Of a stretch of DNA of 64,000 nucleotides, positions 31,595 through 40,198 are shown in pieces; within the stretch, counting starts at the first letter, position 1, and every line of letters begins with the position of its first letter. Under the pieces are notes generated by a model that saw only the letters and a program-made list of their open reading frames with translations, was not told the origin of the DNA and made no database searches. The translations under genes were made by a program, and so were the position numbers. The stretch comes from Bacillus sp. AZ43 (GTDB taxonomy: Bacteria; Actinomycetota; Actinomycetes; Mycobacteriales; Geodermatophilaceae), in NCBI GenBank assembly GCA_004570425.1, contig SPQJ01000007.1, positions 1 through 64,000 on the forward strand, in the 5' to 3' direction.

Positions 31595-32326
31595 ATGACC
31601 CACGGGCATACGCCGTCGAACCGTCCGAGCGGGCGGCGGGTGCTGGTCGTCGATGACGAGGCGCCGCTGGCCCGGCTGGTCGCCGGCTATCTGACCCGCG
31701 ACGGATTCGAGGTCACCGTCGTCGGCGACGGCAGAGCCGCGGTCACCGCGGCCCGCACCGTAGACCCGGACGTCGTGGTGCTCGACCTCGGCCTGCCTGG
31801 CCTCGACGGGCTGGCGGTGTGCCGGGCGCTGCGAGAGTTCTCCGACTGCTACGTGCTGATGCTCACTGCCCGCAGCGAGGAGCACGACAAGCTCGGCGGG
31901 CTCGCCGCCGGCGCCGACGATTACGTGACCAAGCCGTTCAGTCCGCGGGAGCTTGTGGCCCGGGTGCATGTGCTGCTCCGCCGCCCGCGCACCCCCCGCG
32001 CCGCGCCGGTCGGCGACGAGCCGCCACGGCGGTTCGGCTCGCTGACCATCGACGTGCCCGGCCGGGAGGTACACCTGGACGGGCAGCTGGTGCCGCTGAC
32101 CCGCACCGAATTTGACGTGCTGGCCGCGCTGTCGGAGCGTCCGCAGCGGGTGCTCAGCCGGGCGGCGCTGATCGTGGCGGTGTGGGGAGAGAACTGGGTC
32201 GGCGATGAACATCTCGTCGACGTGCACATCGGGCACCTGCGCCGCAAGCTCGGCGACGACGCCGCCGCGCCGCACTTCGTACGAACCGTTCGAGGCGTGG
32301 GCTACCGGATGGGCGACGGCCGATGA
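31595..32326 (+). CDS. OmpR-family response regulator
   Basis: 243 residues: receiver domain with 'LVVDDEAPLARL', phosphoacceptor Asp in 'VVVLDLGLPGLDG', Thr in 'MLTARSE' and Lys in 'VTKPFSPREL'. The C-terminal winged helix has 'LTRTEFDVLAALSERP' and 'VDVHIGHLRRKLG...VRTVRGVGYRM'. ATG 31595 has GGAGGAA upstream. Overlaps the kinase gene by four bases. By neighbourhood it may be a copper or envelope-stress CopR/CusR-like regulator. Confidence 0.94.
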   Translation: MTHGHTPSNRPSGRRVLVVDDEAPLARLVAGYLTRDGFEVTVVGDGRAAVTAARTVDPDVVVLDLGLPGLDGLAVCRALREFSDCYVLMLTARSEEHDKLGGLAAGADDYVTKPFSPRELVARVHVLLRRPRTPRAAPVGDEPPRRFGSLTIDVPGREVHLDGQLVPLTRTEFDVLAALSERPQRVLSRAALIVAVWGENWVGDEHLVDVHIGHLRRKLGDDAAAPHFVRTVRGVGYRMGDGR

Positions 32327-33429
32327 GCCGGTCCCGGCGAGGCGGGCTGGCCCTGCGGCTGCTCGCCGCGCAATTGCTCGTGGTGGCCGCCGCCGCGGCG
32401 GCCGCCGGCCTGGCCGCGATCGCCGTCGGCCCGCCGATCTTCCGGACGCACTTGGGCCAGGACGCCCACGTCGCCGACCCAGGCAGCGCAGCAGCGCACG
32501 CCGAGCAGGCGTTCCGGGACGCCGGCGCAATCAGCCTCGCCGTCGCGCTGCTCGCCGCGCTGGTGGCCGCCACCGCCGTCAGCGCCTTCGTCACCCGCCG
32601 GATCACCCGCCCCACCCAGGCACTGGCTGCAGCCGCCGCCGGCGTGTCCGCCGGGCGGTACGACGTCGACCTGCCGGCCCCGGCCCTGGGGGCGGAGTTC
32701 GACACGCTCACCTCCGCGTTCGGCACGATGGCCGCGCAACTACGGCGGGTCGAGGTAACCCGACGCCGGCTGCTGGCCGATCTGGCCCACGAGATGCGCA
32801 CGCCCGTGGCCACCCTGGACGGCTACCTGGAGGGGCTCGAGGACGGCGTCGCGGCCTGGGACACCGACACCGCCGCAATGCTGCGCGCCCAGACCCGGCG
32901 GCTGGCCCGACTCGCCGAGGACATCACCGCAGTGTCGAAGGCCGAGGAGGGCCGGCTGGACCTCCGTCCCGTGACCACCAACCCTGGGCACTTGATCGAC
33001 GCGGCGGTAGCGGCCGCCGCCGAGCGCTACGCCCAGCGCGGCGTGACGCTCACCAGCGACATCGCCCCCGGGCTGCCCACAGTCACGGTGGACCCCGACC
33101 GCATCGGGCAGGTGCTGGGCAACCTGCTCGACAACGCGCTGCGACACACCCCACCCGGCGGGCAGGTGCATCTGCGCGCACTCGCTACTGCTGGGGAGGT
33201 CTCACTGGAGGTGGTCGACACCGGCCCAGGCATCCCGCCCGAGCACCTGCCGCACGTGTTCGAGCGGTTCTACCGAGTCGACGCCGCCCGCGACCGGGCG
33301 CACGGAGGCTCGGGCGTCGGCCTGGCCATCGCCAAGGCCCTCGTCGAGGCGCACGGCGGCCGGATCAGCGCCCACAGCACGCCCGGCTTCGGTGCCGCGT
33401 TCACCCTCACACTGCCCGCAACCCGCTGA
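32323..33429 (+). CDS. Sensor histidine kinase
   Basis: 368 residues: two helices (10-35 and 67-90) bracketing a very short external loop of about 30 residues, HAMP 'RRITRPTQALAAAAAGVSAGRYD', phosphoacceptor 'LLADLAHEMRTPVATLDGYLEG', N-box 'LGNLLDNALRHTP', G1 'VVDTGPGIPPEHLPHVFERF' and G2 'GSGVGLAIAKALVEAHGG'. The small sensor loop contains 'GQDAHVADP' with few metal ligands, so the signal is uncertain. Coupled to the response regulator. Confidence 0.93.
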   Translation: MSRSRRGGLALRLLAAQLLVVAAAAAAAGLAAIAVGPPIFRTHLGQDAHVADPGSAAAHAEQAFRDAGAISLAVALLAALVAATAVSAFVTRRITRPTQALAAAAAGVSAGRYDVDLPAPALGAEFDTLTSAFGTMAAQLRRVEVTRRRLLADLAHEMRTPVATLDGYLEGLEDGVAAWDTDTAAMLRAQTRRLARLAEDITAVSKAEEGRLDLRPVTTNPGHLIDAAVAAAAERYAQRGVTLTSDIAPGLPTVTVDPDRIGQVLGNLLDNALRHTPPGGQVHLRALATAGEVSLEVVDTGPGIPPEHLPHVFERFYRVDAARDRAHGGSGVGLAIAKALVEAHGGRISAHSTPGFGAAFTLTLPATR

Positions 33430-33459
33430 GGAGCGCGGCGCCTCCAGCGGATGCGCGCC

Positions 33460-33710
33460 GGTTCGCTGAAGGTCCACCGATTCCCTGAAAGTGAGGCGCT
33501 CGGCGCCCGAGAGCTGCTGCACATGGCAGGCCGGCGAAACGACGAGCACCAGCCCGTCCAACCGACGGCCTGGGAGAAGAAGCCCGAAGATCATGTTCGC
33601 ACACGACCACGACCTCGATGTACGGGTTGAGGCGGATGTCCAGGCCGGCGAAGTACCGGGCAGGAATGATCCCGTCGGGTGCCTCCGGCACATTCGCCGC
33701 GGGAACTCCA
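33460..33710 (+). pseudogene. Duplicated, truncated copy of the SHOCT-gene leader and start
   Basis: Bases 33460-33482 match 34041-34063 exactly, and 33517-33600 match 34097-34180 with scattered changes, including the start of the SHOCT gene ('MFAHDHD' versus 'MFGYGHD'). The copy then diverges and lacks the membrane and SHOCT parts. Confidence 0.65.
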
Positions 33711-33771
33711 TCAGGCTCAGATCTCCTCCGGCCAGGGTCGGAGCGGAGGCCACGCCGGCGACATCCGCAGC

Positions 33772-34039
33772 AAGGTGAGCGTGGACGGCGCGATCGTGAC
33801 GGTCGGGATCGCGGGCGGGGCCCCTTCCCATGTCGTGGCTGACATGCTCTACAGCCTGCGCGTGATGACCACGTACCGGGGGCACCTGGCCGGAGCTGCG
33901 CGCCATCCTGGCCCTCGCTGCCAAGGGCGACCTGGTCGCGCAGAGCAAGGAGTGGCCGCTGAGCCGGGCGACCGAGGCCTACGACGCGCTACGCGCCGGC
34001 ACGGTGACCGGCCGAGCGGCGGTTCCGGTCGAACCGTGA
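33772..34039 (+). pseudogene. C-terminal remnant of a zinc-type alcohol dehydrogenase
   Basis: 'VSVDGAIVTVGIAGGAP' and 'SLRVMTTYRG' in one frame, then 'WPELRAILALAAKGDLV', 'RATEAYDALRAGTVTGRAAV' and a stop in another, form the end of a medium-chain dehydrogenase. The shift lies in the GGGGG run near 33888. The N-terminal catalytic half is absent. Confidence 0.75.
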
Positions 34040-34167
34040 AGGTTCGCTGAAGGTCCACCGATTACCTGTACCCCAAGCGTTCGGTGGGGCGAGGCTGCAC
34101 ATAGCAGGCCGGCGATGTGATGAGCACCAGCCCGTCCAGTCAACGGCCTCGGAGGAGGGGACCGAAG

Positions 34168-34437
34168 ATGATGTTCGGGTACGGCCACGATTTCAGCGCA
34201 TGGGGTTGGGTCGGGATGATTCTCGGCATGGTGGCGTTCTGGGCCCTGGTCGTCGTGGCCGTCGTGTGGCTCGTCCGTAGTCTCGACCAGCGGCAGCCCG
34301 GATCGCCGTCGGCACCGCTGCCCGGGCCGGAGCAGGTGCTGGCAGAGCGCTTCGCTCGTGGCGAGGTCGATGAGCACGAGTTCAGCGACCGTCTCGCCAC
34401 GTTGCGTGGCGTCCGGCGTCCGGCGGTGCGGTCGTGA
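34168..34437 (+). CDS. SHOCT-domain single-pass membrane protein
   Basis: 89 residues: N-terminal 'MMFGYGHDFSAWGW', one helix ('MILGMVAFWALVVVAVVWLV'), a Pro/Ser linker and a C-terminal SHOCT motif 'EQVLAERFARGEVDEHEFSDRL'. SHOCT segments are short oligomerisation or regulatory domains. ATG 34168 has GGAGGAGGGG upstream. Overlaps the next gene by four bases. Paralogous to 35017-35277. Confidence 0.85.
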   Translation: MMFGYGHDFSAWGWVGMILGMVAFWALVVVAVVWLVRSLDQRQPGSPSAPLPGPEQVLAERFARGEVDEHEFSDRLATLRGVRRPAVRS

Positions 34438-34700
34438 CTGTCACCGCTGCCCCACGCACGCCGACCTGGCGAACGGTGAACATCACGCCGCCGGAGCGAC
34501 TCGGCCGCATCGTGCTCGGCGGAGCCGCAGCCGCAGTTGGCGTCGGCCTCCTCTTGTCGGCAGCGTCGCTGCTGGCCGTGATCTTCGAGGTGCTGCTGAT
34601 CGCCGTCGGGCTCGACCTCGTGCTCACCGGCGCGCTGGGCCACTGTCCGCTCTACGCCCGCCTGGGCTACACACCCGAGTCGTTGAGGAAGCGGCCATGA
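34434..34700 (+). CDS. DUF2892-type membrane protein
   Basis: 88 residues: 'ERLGRIVLGGAAAAVGVGLLL', a second helix, and the family end 'GHCPLYARLGY'. DUF2892 proteins are two-helix membrane proteins sometimes fused to rhodanese (YgaP); their role is unclear. GTG 34434 overlaps the SHOCT gene, and the stop overlaps the next start. Confidence 0.85.
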   Translation: MTVTAAPRTPTWRTVNITPPERLGRIVLGGAAAAVGVGLLLSAASLLAVIFEVLLIAVGLDLVLTGALGHCPLYARLGYTPESLRKRP

Positions 34701-35017
34701 CGATCCCGAAGCGGCAGGTCCCTGCCGCGCTCACACACCTGGCAGGATCCACCAGCCCCGCCGGTGGTCACCCCGGCCACCGTGGGCACGGCTTGATGAG
34801 GGTCGCCTGCTGTGTCCCGATGCTGGTGATCGCGGTCGCCCTCGTGGCCACCGGGGCGGCCAGTCCGGGCTTTCTCCTCGTCGCGGTGCTGTGCACGGCG
34901 ATGATGGCGATGATGATGGGCGGCATGCACGACGGTGGGCACGGCGGCGAAGGGCAGAAGCGTGAAGGCCACCTCCGGGACGACACCCGGCCGGCTGTGG
35001 GAAGTGATCTGCCGTGA
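34697..35017 (+). CDS. Small His/Met-rich membrane protein
   Basis: 106 residues with 'GGHPGHRGHG' before the first helix, two closely spaced helices ('MLVIAVALVATGAASPGFLLVAVL'), then 'MMAMMMGGMHDGGHGG'. The His and Met clusters on the same side of the membrane suggest metal binding. I do not recognise the family. Coupled by overlap to both neighbours. Confidence 0.7.
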   Translation: MTIPKRQVPAALTHLAGSTSPAGGHPGHRGHGLMRVACCVPMLVIAVALVATGAASPGFLLVAVLCTAMMAMMMGGMHDGGHGGEGQKREGHLRDDTRPAVGSDLP

Positions 35018-35277
35018 TGTGGTGGTTCGGGGACGGATCGTTGAACGGGTGGGGTTACGCGCTCATGACCGTGAGCATGGTGCTGTTCTGGGGTCTGGTG
35101 ATCTACGGCGTCGTGTGGCTTCTGCGCTCCGCCGGGCGAGACGACCGCGCGGACGTCGGTCGGTCCCCGGAGGACCTGCTCGCCGAGCGCTTCGCTCGTG
35201 GTGAGATCGACGAGCCGGAGTATCGACAGCGGCTCGAGGTCCTCGGGCAGCGGTACGGCTCCGCGAGCAAGCTTTGA
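35017..35277 (+). CDS. SHOCT-domain single-pass membrane protein, second copy
   Basis: 86 residues: 'MWWFGDGSLNGWGYA', one helix, and 'EDLLAERFARGEIDEPEYRQRLEVL' SHOCT end. ATG 35017 shares its A with the preceding stop; a GTG at 35014 is also possible. Last gene of the four-gene overlapping cluster. Confidence 0.85.
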   Translation: MWWFGDGSLNGWGYALMTVSMVLFWGLVIYGVVWLLRSAGRDDRADVGRSPEDLLAERFARGEIDEPEYRQRLEVLGQRYGSASKL

Positions 35278-35537
35278 CGCGGACTCGATATCCCCAGAGC
35301 GCTGTGTAGGGCGTTCGGCGGCGGGCGCAACCGCACTCTGGTGCCGCCACGGCACAGGGCGATGCGGCGCGAGCGCCGCGGTCGTCGCCGCCACCGGCCC
35401 TGACAGGCATGTCGGCGCGGGATGTGATCCATGGACTGCGGATCGCCCCCGCTCTCCGCGTGGTCGACCTAAGGTCTGGATGCGGGAAGGGCCGTGTGCC
35501 TCATCGGACAGGATCACGGGGATCGGAGGTGGTCGGC

Positions 35538-35825
35538 TTGGATTTCGACCGGCTAGGGAGGGCACTTGGCCACCGCCTCGTGCCGTGGCGACGTCGGCAC
35601 GTGGGTCAGGTAGAGGGCCCCGTCTGCCGGCTGGACATCAAACTGCAGGACTTGGCCCAGGTCAGCGATGCCGCCGCGGCGGTCGCGCTCCTGCGCGATG
35701 CTCCGGGAGTGGTCGACGTGCACGCGGACGCCCGTGGCCGCCGGATCATCGTGCTGCATGACTCCCGCACGTCGGTGGCCGAGCTGTGGAACTGGCTGCG
35801 CCTCCAACCCGGCCCGCCCCGGTGA
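35538..35825 (+). CDS. Unrecognised small protein with HMA-like secondary structure
   Basis: 95 residues from TTG 35538, which has GGAGG seven bases upstream; the same frame is open from ATG 35409. After a basic N-terminus the sequence 'VCRLDIKLQDLAQVSDAAAAVALLRDAPGVVDVHADARGRRIIVL' alternates strand and helix like a heavy-metal-associated domain, but it lacks the CxxC motif. Family and function unknown. It lies between the SHOCT cluster and a broken UbiB gene. Confidence 0.5.
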   Translation: MDFDRLGRALGHRLVPWRRRHVGQVEGPVCRLDIKLQDLAQVSDAAAAVALLRDAPGVVDVHADARGRRIIVLHDSRTSVAELWNWLRLQPGPPR

Positions 35826-36044
35826 GGCCGGACGATGTCGTTACCGCCCATGCATGCCGACGGTCACCTGCAGTTGATTAGCTGTCCCCCCGGTCATGTG
35901 GGGGTGACTCGGGGTGCGAACGACGCCCGATCCACAGCTGCGGCGAGTCCCGCTGCGGCCAGGGGAACGACCGCGCATCCGAAACCGCGCAGCTGATCCC
36001 GGATCAGCTTCCTGGCGGTGCGGGACGTCGTCCGCCTTCCGGCG

Positions 36045-36428
36045 TTATGCGCGCCGGTCTCTGCGCGAGGCCGTCTTCCTCAAATAGGCGCCGAGCGCCG
36101 CGAGTGCACCGGCTCCTCCCACGACCAGCGGTCCTCGCAGCACCGCCCACCGTCCGGGGGAGGCGGCCACGATCTGTCCCACACCGTTGATGAGCGCGGC
36201 CGCGATGACCCCGGCGATCACCCGATTGCCGGTGCGGTCAGCCTGTTCGGCGAGCTGCTGCAGTTCCGCAGCACGCAGGTGTACGTCCAAGCCACGGCGT
36301 TCGATAACGGCCGCCAGGCCCCGAAGGCTGCGCGGGGTCTCGGCTCCGGGCGACTGGCACTCCCCCGGCCCGCAGCCGGCCGACGAGGTCGGCGGCAGCG
36401 GTGGAGAGGTCCGGCCCGCCTGGGACAC
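36045..36428 (-). pseudogene. C-terminal remnant of an AarF/UbiB-family kinase
   Basis: 'GLDVHLRAAELQQLAEQADRTGNRVIAGVIAAALINGVGQIV' and the final helix match the end of actinobacterial ABC1/UbiB proteins. The kinase domain is absent, and the frame upstream of about 36330 loses similarity. Whether the 127-residue frame is expressed is unknown. Confidence 0.65.
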
Positions 36429-36546
36429 TGGATCTGATCGACTCCCAGCTGAAGATCACCGCTGGTACGGCGGCACCGCGCCGAGCGGTCGCGGTGCCGC
36501 CGACGCGATCTGGTCGTCGGCGGAAAATCTGCCGCGGGATGGGTGG

Positions 36547-37674
36547 TCACAGTCGGCTCCCTGAGGACCGTGGCGCTGTCGCGCCGCGAGTCAGAACAGC
36601 TGCGACCTGCCCGGCGATCTCCACGTCCTCGCGCGCGGTGACGACCAGGGTCCGCACCGCCGACCCGACGGCACCGACGTCGGTGTCACCGGTGGCCGCT
36701 TCGTTGCGGTCCGGATCGACGTCGACACCGAGGTAGGCCAGCCGGGCCGCGACCTGAGCGCGTACCAGGCGCGCGTACTCGCCGATCCCGCCGGTCATCA
36801 CCAGGACGTCGAGGCCGCCGATCGCGGCGGTCATCGCCGCGATCTCCCGGGTGAGCCGGTGCAGGAAGACGTCGAAGGCCAGAGCACAGTCCGAGTTTCC
36901 GGCGTCCCGCCCGGCGAGAACATCCCGCAGGTCACCAGACGTACCCGACAGACCGCGGAGGCCGGACTCGTGCTCGAGCACCCAGTTGAGCTCGTCGACG
37001 CCGACCTTGCCGTGCTGGAGCAACCACAGCAGCAGACCGGGGTCGACGTCGCCGGACCGGGTGGCCATGACCAGCCCGGCCAGCGGAGTGAACCCCATCG
37101 TGGTGTCCCGGCAGACCCCGTCCAGGACCGCGGCCAGCGACGCGCCGGCGCCCAGATGGCAGGAGACGATCCGCTCCCTGGGCGCCGTCTCCCCCACCAG
37201 CTCGACCGCCCGCCGGGTCACGTAGCCGTGAGACAACCCGTGGAAGCCGTACCGGCGCAGCCCCCAGCGCTCGTTCCACTCGCGCGGCAGCGCATAGGTT
37301 CTCGCGGCGTCCGGGAGGCCGGCGTGGAAGGCGGTGTCGAAGCAGGCCACCGCGGGCACGCCCGGCAGCAGTTCCCGGACGGCCCTTACCCCCGCGAGCG
37401 CGCGGGGATTGTGCAACGGCGCCAGGTCGGCAATCGACTCCAGGTAGGTCAGCAACTCGCCGTCGACCCGGGCCGGCCCGGTGTACCGCGGGCCGCCGTG
37501 CACCACCCGGTGTCCGACGGCGTCGACCGGGCCGCACGCCTCCAGGAACTGCGTCAGCGGTTCGAGATGGCCCGCGCCCCGCCAGCGCTCGATGGTGGTC
37601 GCCGCGGTGACCTCGCCGTCGTCCGTCAGCCGGGACAGCTTGAGGCTGCTGGAGCCGGCGTTGACGACGAGCAT
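36547..37674 (-). CDS. ackA: Acetate kinase
   Basis: 375 residues: N-terminal 'MLVVNAGSSSLKL', 'HRVVHGGPRYTGP', 'ACFDTAFHAGLPDAARTYALP', 'RRYGFHGLSHGYVTRRA', 'CHLGAGASLAAV', 'DTTMGFTPLAGLVMATRSGDVDP' and 'FTGGIGE'-type 'MTGGIGEYARLVR'. All ASKHA motifs are present. It makes ATP and acetate from acetyl phosphate supplied by the phosphoketolase directly upstream; only two bases separate them. GTG 37680 (overlapping the upstream stop) is an alternative start. Slightly shorter than typical (about 400). Confidence 0.95.
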   Translation of the reverse strand: MLVVNAGSSSLKLSRLTDDGEVTAATTIERWRGAGHLEPLTQFLEACGPVDAVGHRVVHGGPRYTGPARVDGELLTYLESIADLAPLHNPRALAGVRAVRELLPGVPAVACFDTAFHAGLPDAARTYALPREWNERWGLRRYGFHGLSHGYVTRRAVELVGETAPRERIVSCHLGAGASLAAVLDGVCRDTTMGFTPLAGLVMATRSGDVDPGLLLWLLQHGKVGVDELNWVLEHESGLRGLSGTSGDLRDVLAGRDAGNSDCALAFDVFLHRLTREIAAMTAAIGGLDVLVMTGGIGEYARLVRAQVAARLAYLGVDVDPDRNEAATGDTDVGAVGSAVRTLVVTAREDVEIAGQVAAVLTRGATAPRSSGSRL

Positions 37675-37676
37675 CC

Positions 37677-40121
37677 TCACGGCTCCGGTTCCTCCAGCGG
37701 GTTTCCGCCGCCGGTGGACGGCCCCGCATGGCCGGTCCACTGCCAGTTGCGGACCTCGGGCATGTCCTGGCCGTGGGTGCGGATGTACTGCCGGTGCTCG
37801 ATCAGCTTGTTCCGGAGGGCTTCGCGGGCATGGGCCGAGACCGACTGCAGGCGAGGTACCCGGTCGAGCACGTCGATGGCCAGGTTGAACCGGTCGATCC
37901 GGTTGAGCACGGCCATGTCGAACGGGGTGGTGGTGGTGCCCTCCTCCACGTAGCCGCGGACGGCGAAGTTCTTGTGATTGGTCCGCCGGTAGGTCAGCCG
38001 GTGGATCAGCCACGGATAGCCGTGGTAGGCGAAGATCACCGGCCGGTCGGTGGTGAACAACGAGTCGAAGGCCGCATCCGGCAGCCCGTGCGGGTGATCC
38101 CGCTGATCCTGCAACCGCATGAGGTCGACGACGTTGACGACGCGGATGCGCAAGTCGGGGAAGTACCCGCGGAGGATCTCCACCGCGGCGAGGGTCTCCA
38201 TGGTCGGCACGTCGCCGGCGCAGCCGAGCACGACGTCGGGCTCGGCGCCGGCGTCGGTGCTGGCCCACTCCCAGATCCCGATGCCCTTGGTGGCGTGCAC
38301 GACGGCGTCCGGCATCGACAGGTACTGCAGCTGCGGCTGCTTGCCGGCGACGATCACGTTGACGTACTGCTTGCTGCGCAGGCAGTGGTCGGCCACAGAC
38401 AGCAGCGTGTTGGCGTCCGGCGGCAGATACACCCGGATGACCTCCGGGCCCTTGTTGATCACGTGGTCGATGAAGCCGGGGTCCTGGTGGGAGAAGCCGT
38501 TGTGGTCCTGCCGCCAGACGTGCGAGGTCAGCAGGTAGTTCAACGAGGCGATCGGCCGCCGCCACGGGATGCCGTCGGTGACCTTCAGCCACTTGGCGTG
38601 CTGGTTGAACATCGAGTCGACGATGTGGATGAACGCCTCGTAGCAGGAGAAAAACCCGTGCCGGCCGGTCAGGAGATAACCCTCCAGCCAGCCCTGGCAG
38701 GTGTGCTCCGACAGGATCTCCATCACCCGCCCGTCGGGCGCCAGGCCGACGTCCTCCGGCAGGATCGGCGCCATCCAGGCCCGGTCGGTCACCTCGAGCA
38801 CGGCGCCCAGCCGGTTGGAGTTGTTCTCATCGGGGGCGAACACCCGGAAGTTCGTCATGTTGTTGCCTATGACGTCGCGCAGGAACTCCCCCAGCACCCG
38901 GGTGGCCTCCACGGCCCCGGTCCCGGGATGGTCCACCGGCACCGCGTAGTTGCGGAAGTCGGGCATCCGCAGATCCCGCAGCAGCAATCCGCCGTTGGCG
39001 TGCGGATTGGCGCTCATCCGCCGCTGGCCGGCCGGGTGCAGGTCGCGGATGGCCGGCACCGGGGCGCCGTCGGCGTCGAACAGCTCCTCGGGCCGGTAGC
39101 TGCGCAGCCACTCCTCCAGCACCGCGCGATGGGAATCGTCTTCCCGGGCGTTCGCGAAGGGCACCTGATGGGAGCGCCAGAACCCCTCCACCTTCAGCCC
39201 GTCGACCTCCTTGGGCCCCGTCCACCCCTTCGGGGAGACCAGCACGATCATCGGCCACCGCGGCCGCTCGGTGACGCCGTCCTCCCGGGCCCGGCGGCGA
39301 ATCTGGGTGATCTCGTCCAGGCAGCGGTCCAGGGTGGCGGCGAAGTCCTGGTGCATCTGCTCGGGGTCGGCGCCCTCGACGTAGTACGGGGTGTGCCCGT
39401 AGCCGCGCAGCAGCCCGTCCAGCTCGTCCCGCTCGATCCGGGCCAACACCGTCGGATTGGCGATCTTGTAGCCGTTTAGGTGCAGGATCGGCAGCACCGC
39501 CCCGTCGCGGGCCGGGTCGACGAACTTGGTCGAGTGCCAGCTGGCCGCCAGCGGCCCGGTCTCCGCTTCCCCGTCACCCACCACGGCGGCCACGATCAGG
39601 TCCGGGTTGTCGAAGGCCGCGCCGTAGGCGTGGGACAGGGCGTAGCCCAGCTCCCCGCCCTCGTGGATCGATCCGGGGGTCTCCGGGGCCACGTGGCTGG
39701 GAATGCCGCCGGGGAAGGAGAACTGGGTGAACAGCCGGCGCATCCCCGCCTCGTCCTGGGACACGTCGGAGTAGATCTCGCTGTAGGTGCCCTCCAGCCA
39801 CGCCGCGGCGACCGGGCCGGGGCCGCCGTGCCCCGGCCCCATCACGTACATCGCGTCCAGGTCGCGGGCGGCGATCGCCCGGTTGAGATGGGCGTAGACG
39901 AAGTTCAGCCCCGGCGTGGTGCCCCAGTGCCCCAGCAGCCGCGGCTTGACGTGCCCTGGTTCCAGCGGCTGGCGCAGCAGCGGGTTGTCCATCAGGTAGA
40001 TCTGCCCGACCGACAGATAGTTCGCCGCCCGCCACCAGGCGTGGATGCGCTCCAGCTCGTCGGCCGAGAGCGGTCCGGTGGCGCGGGCGGCGAGCTCCGT
40101 CGTGCCCTGTGCGGAATCCAT
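37677..40121 (-). CDS. xfp: Xylulose-5-phosphate/fructose-6-phosphate phosphoketolase
   Basis: 814 residues, the family length. Recognisable parts: '[21 protein letters not shown]', '[20 protein letters not shown]', '[10 protein letters not shown]', '[26 protein letters not shown]', the thiamine diphosphate site '[13 protein letters not shown]...[12 protein letters not shown]', and '[18 protein letters not shown]'. It splits sugar phosphates with inorganic phosphate into acetyl phosphate and a shorter sugar. With acetate kinase it forms a short ATP-yielding route independent of respiration. ATG 40121 has AGGA close upstream. No BlaI-type dyad seen. Confidence 0.96.
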   Translation of the reverse strand: MDSAQGTTELAARATGPLSADELERIHAWWRAANYLSVGQIYLMDNPLLRQPLEPGHVKPRLLGHWGTTPGLNFVYAHLNRAIAARDLDAMYVMGPGHGGPGPVAAAWLEGTYSEIYSDVSQDEAGMRRLFTQFSFPGGIPSHVAPETPGSIHEGGELGYALSHAYGAAFDNPDLIVAAVVGDGEAETGPLAASWHSTKFVDPARDGAVLPILHLNGYKIANPTVLARIERDELDGLLRGYGHTPYYVEGADPEQMHQDFAATLDRCLDEITQIRRRAREDGVTERPRWPMIVLVSPKGWTGPKEVDGLKVEGFWRSHQVPFANAREDDSHRAVLEEWLRSYRPEELFDADGAPVPAIRDLHPAGQRRMSANPHANGGLLLRDLRMPDFRNYAVPVDHPGTGAVEATRVLGEFLRDVIGNNMTNFRVFAPDENNSNRLGAVLEVTDRAWMAPILPEDVGLAPDGRVMEILSEHTCQGWLEGYLLTGRHGFFSCYEAFIHIVDSMFNQHAKWLKVTDGIPWRRPIASLNYLLTSHVWRQDHNGFSHQDPGFIDHVINKGPEVIRVYLPPDANTLLSVADHCLRSKQYVNVIVAGKQPQLQYLSMPDAVVHATKGIGIWEWASTDAGAEPDVVLGCAGDVPTMETLAAVEILRGYFPDLRIRVVNVVDLMRLQDQRDHPHGLPDAAFDSLFTTDRPVIFAYHGYPWLIHRLTYRRTNHKNFAVRGYVEEGTTTTPFDMAVLNRIDRFNLAIDVLDRVPRLQSVSAHAREALRNKLIEHRQYIRTHGQDMPEVRNWQWTGHAGPSTGGGNPLEEPEP

Positions 40122-40198
40122 GTCCTGATCGATCCTTCCTGTCGCAGGTGCCGTGCGATCGGCTGCCGTCGCCGGGAGTCGCTCGGTGCAGGGTCCGG

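Noticed and set aside
29048-32530. A 1,160-codon minus-strand frame over the multicopper oxidase and response regulator
   Set aside because: Only its last 200 codons (the methyltransferase) are real. The rest is antisense shadow of G+C-rich plus-strand genes with clear domains.
35885-35910. CCCCC/GGGGG hairpin as terminator
   Set aside because: Stem is five pairs of one base type with a long loop, and no gene end is close enough to support it.
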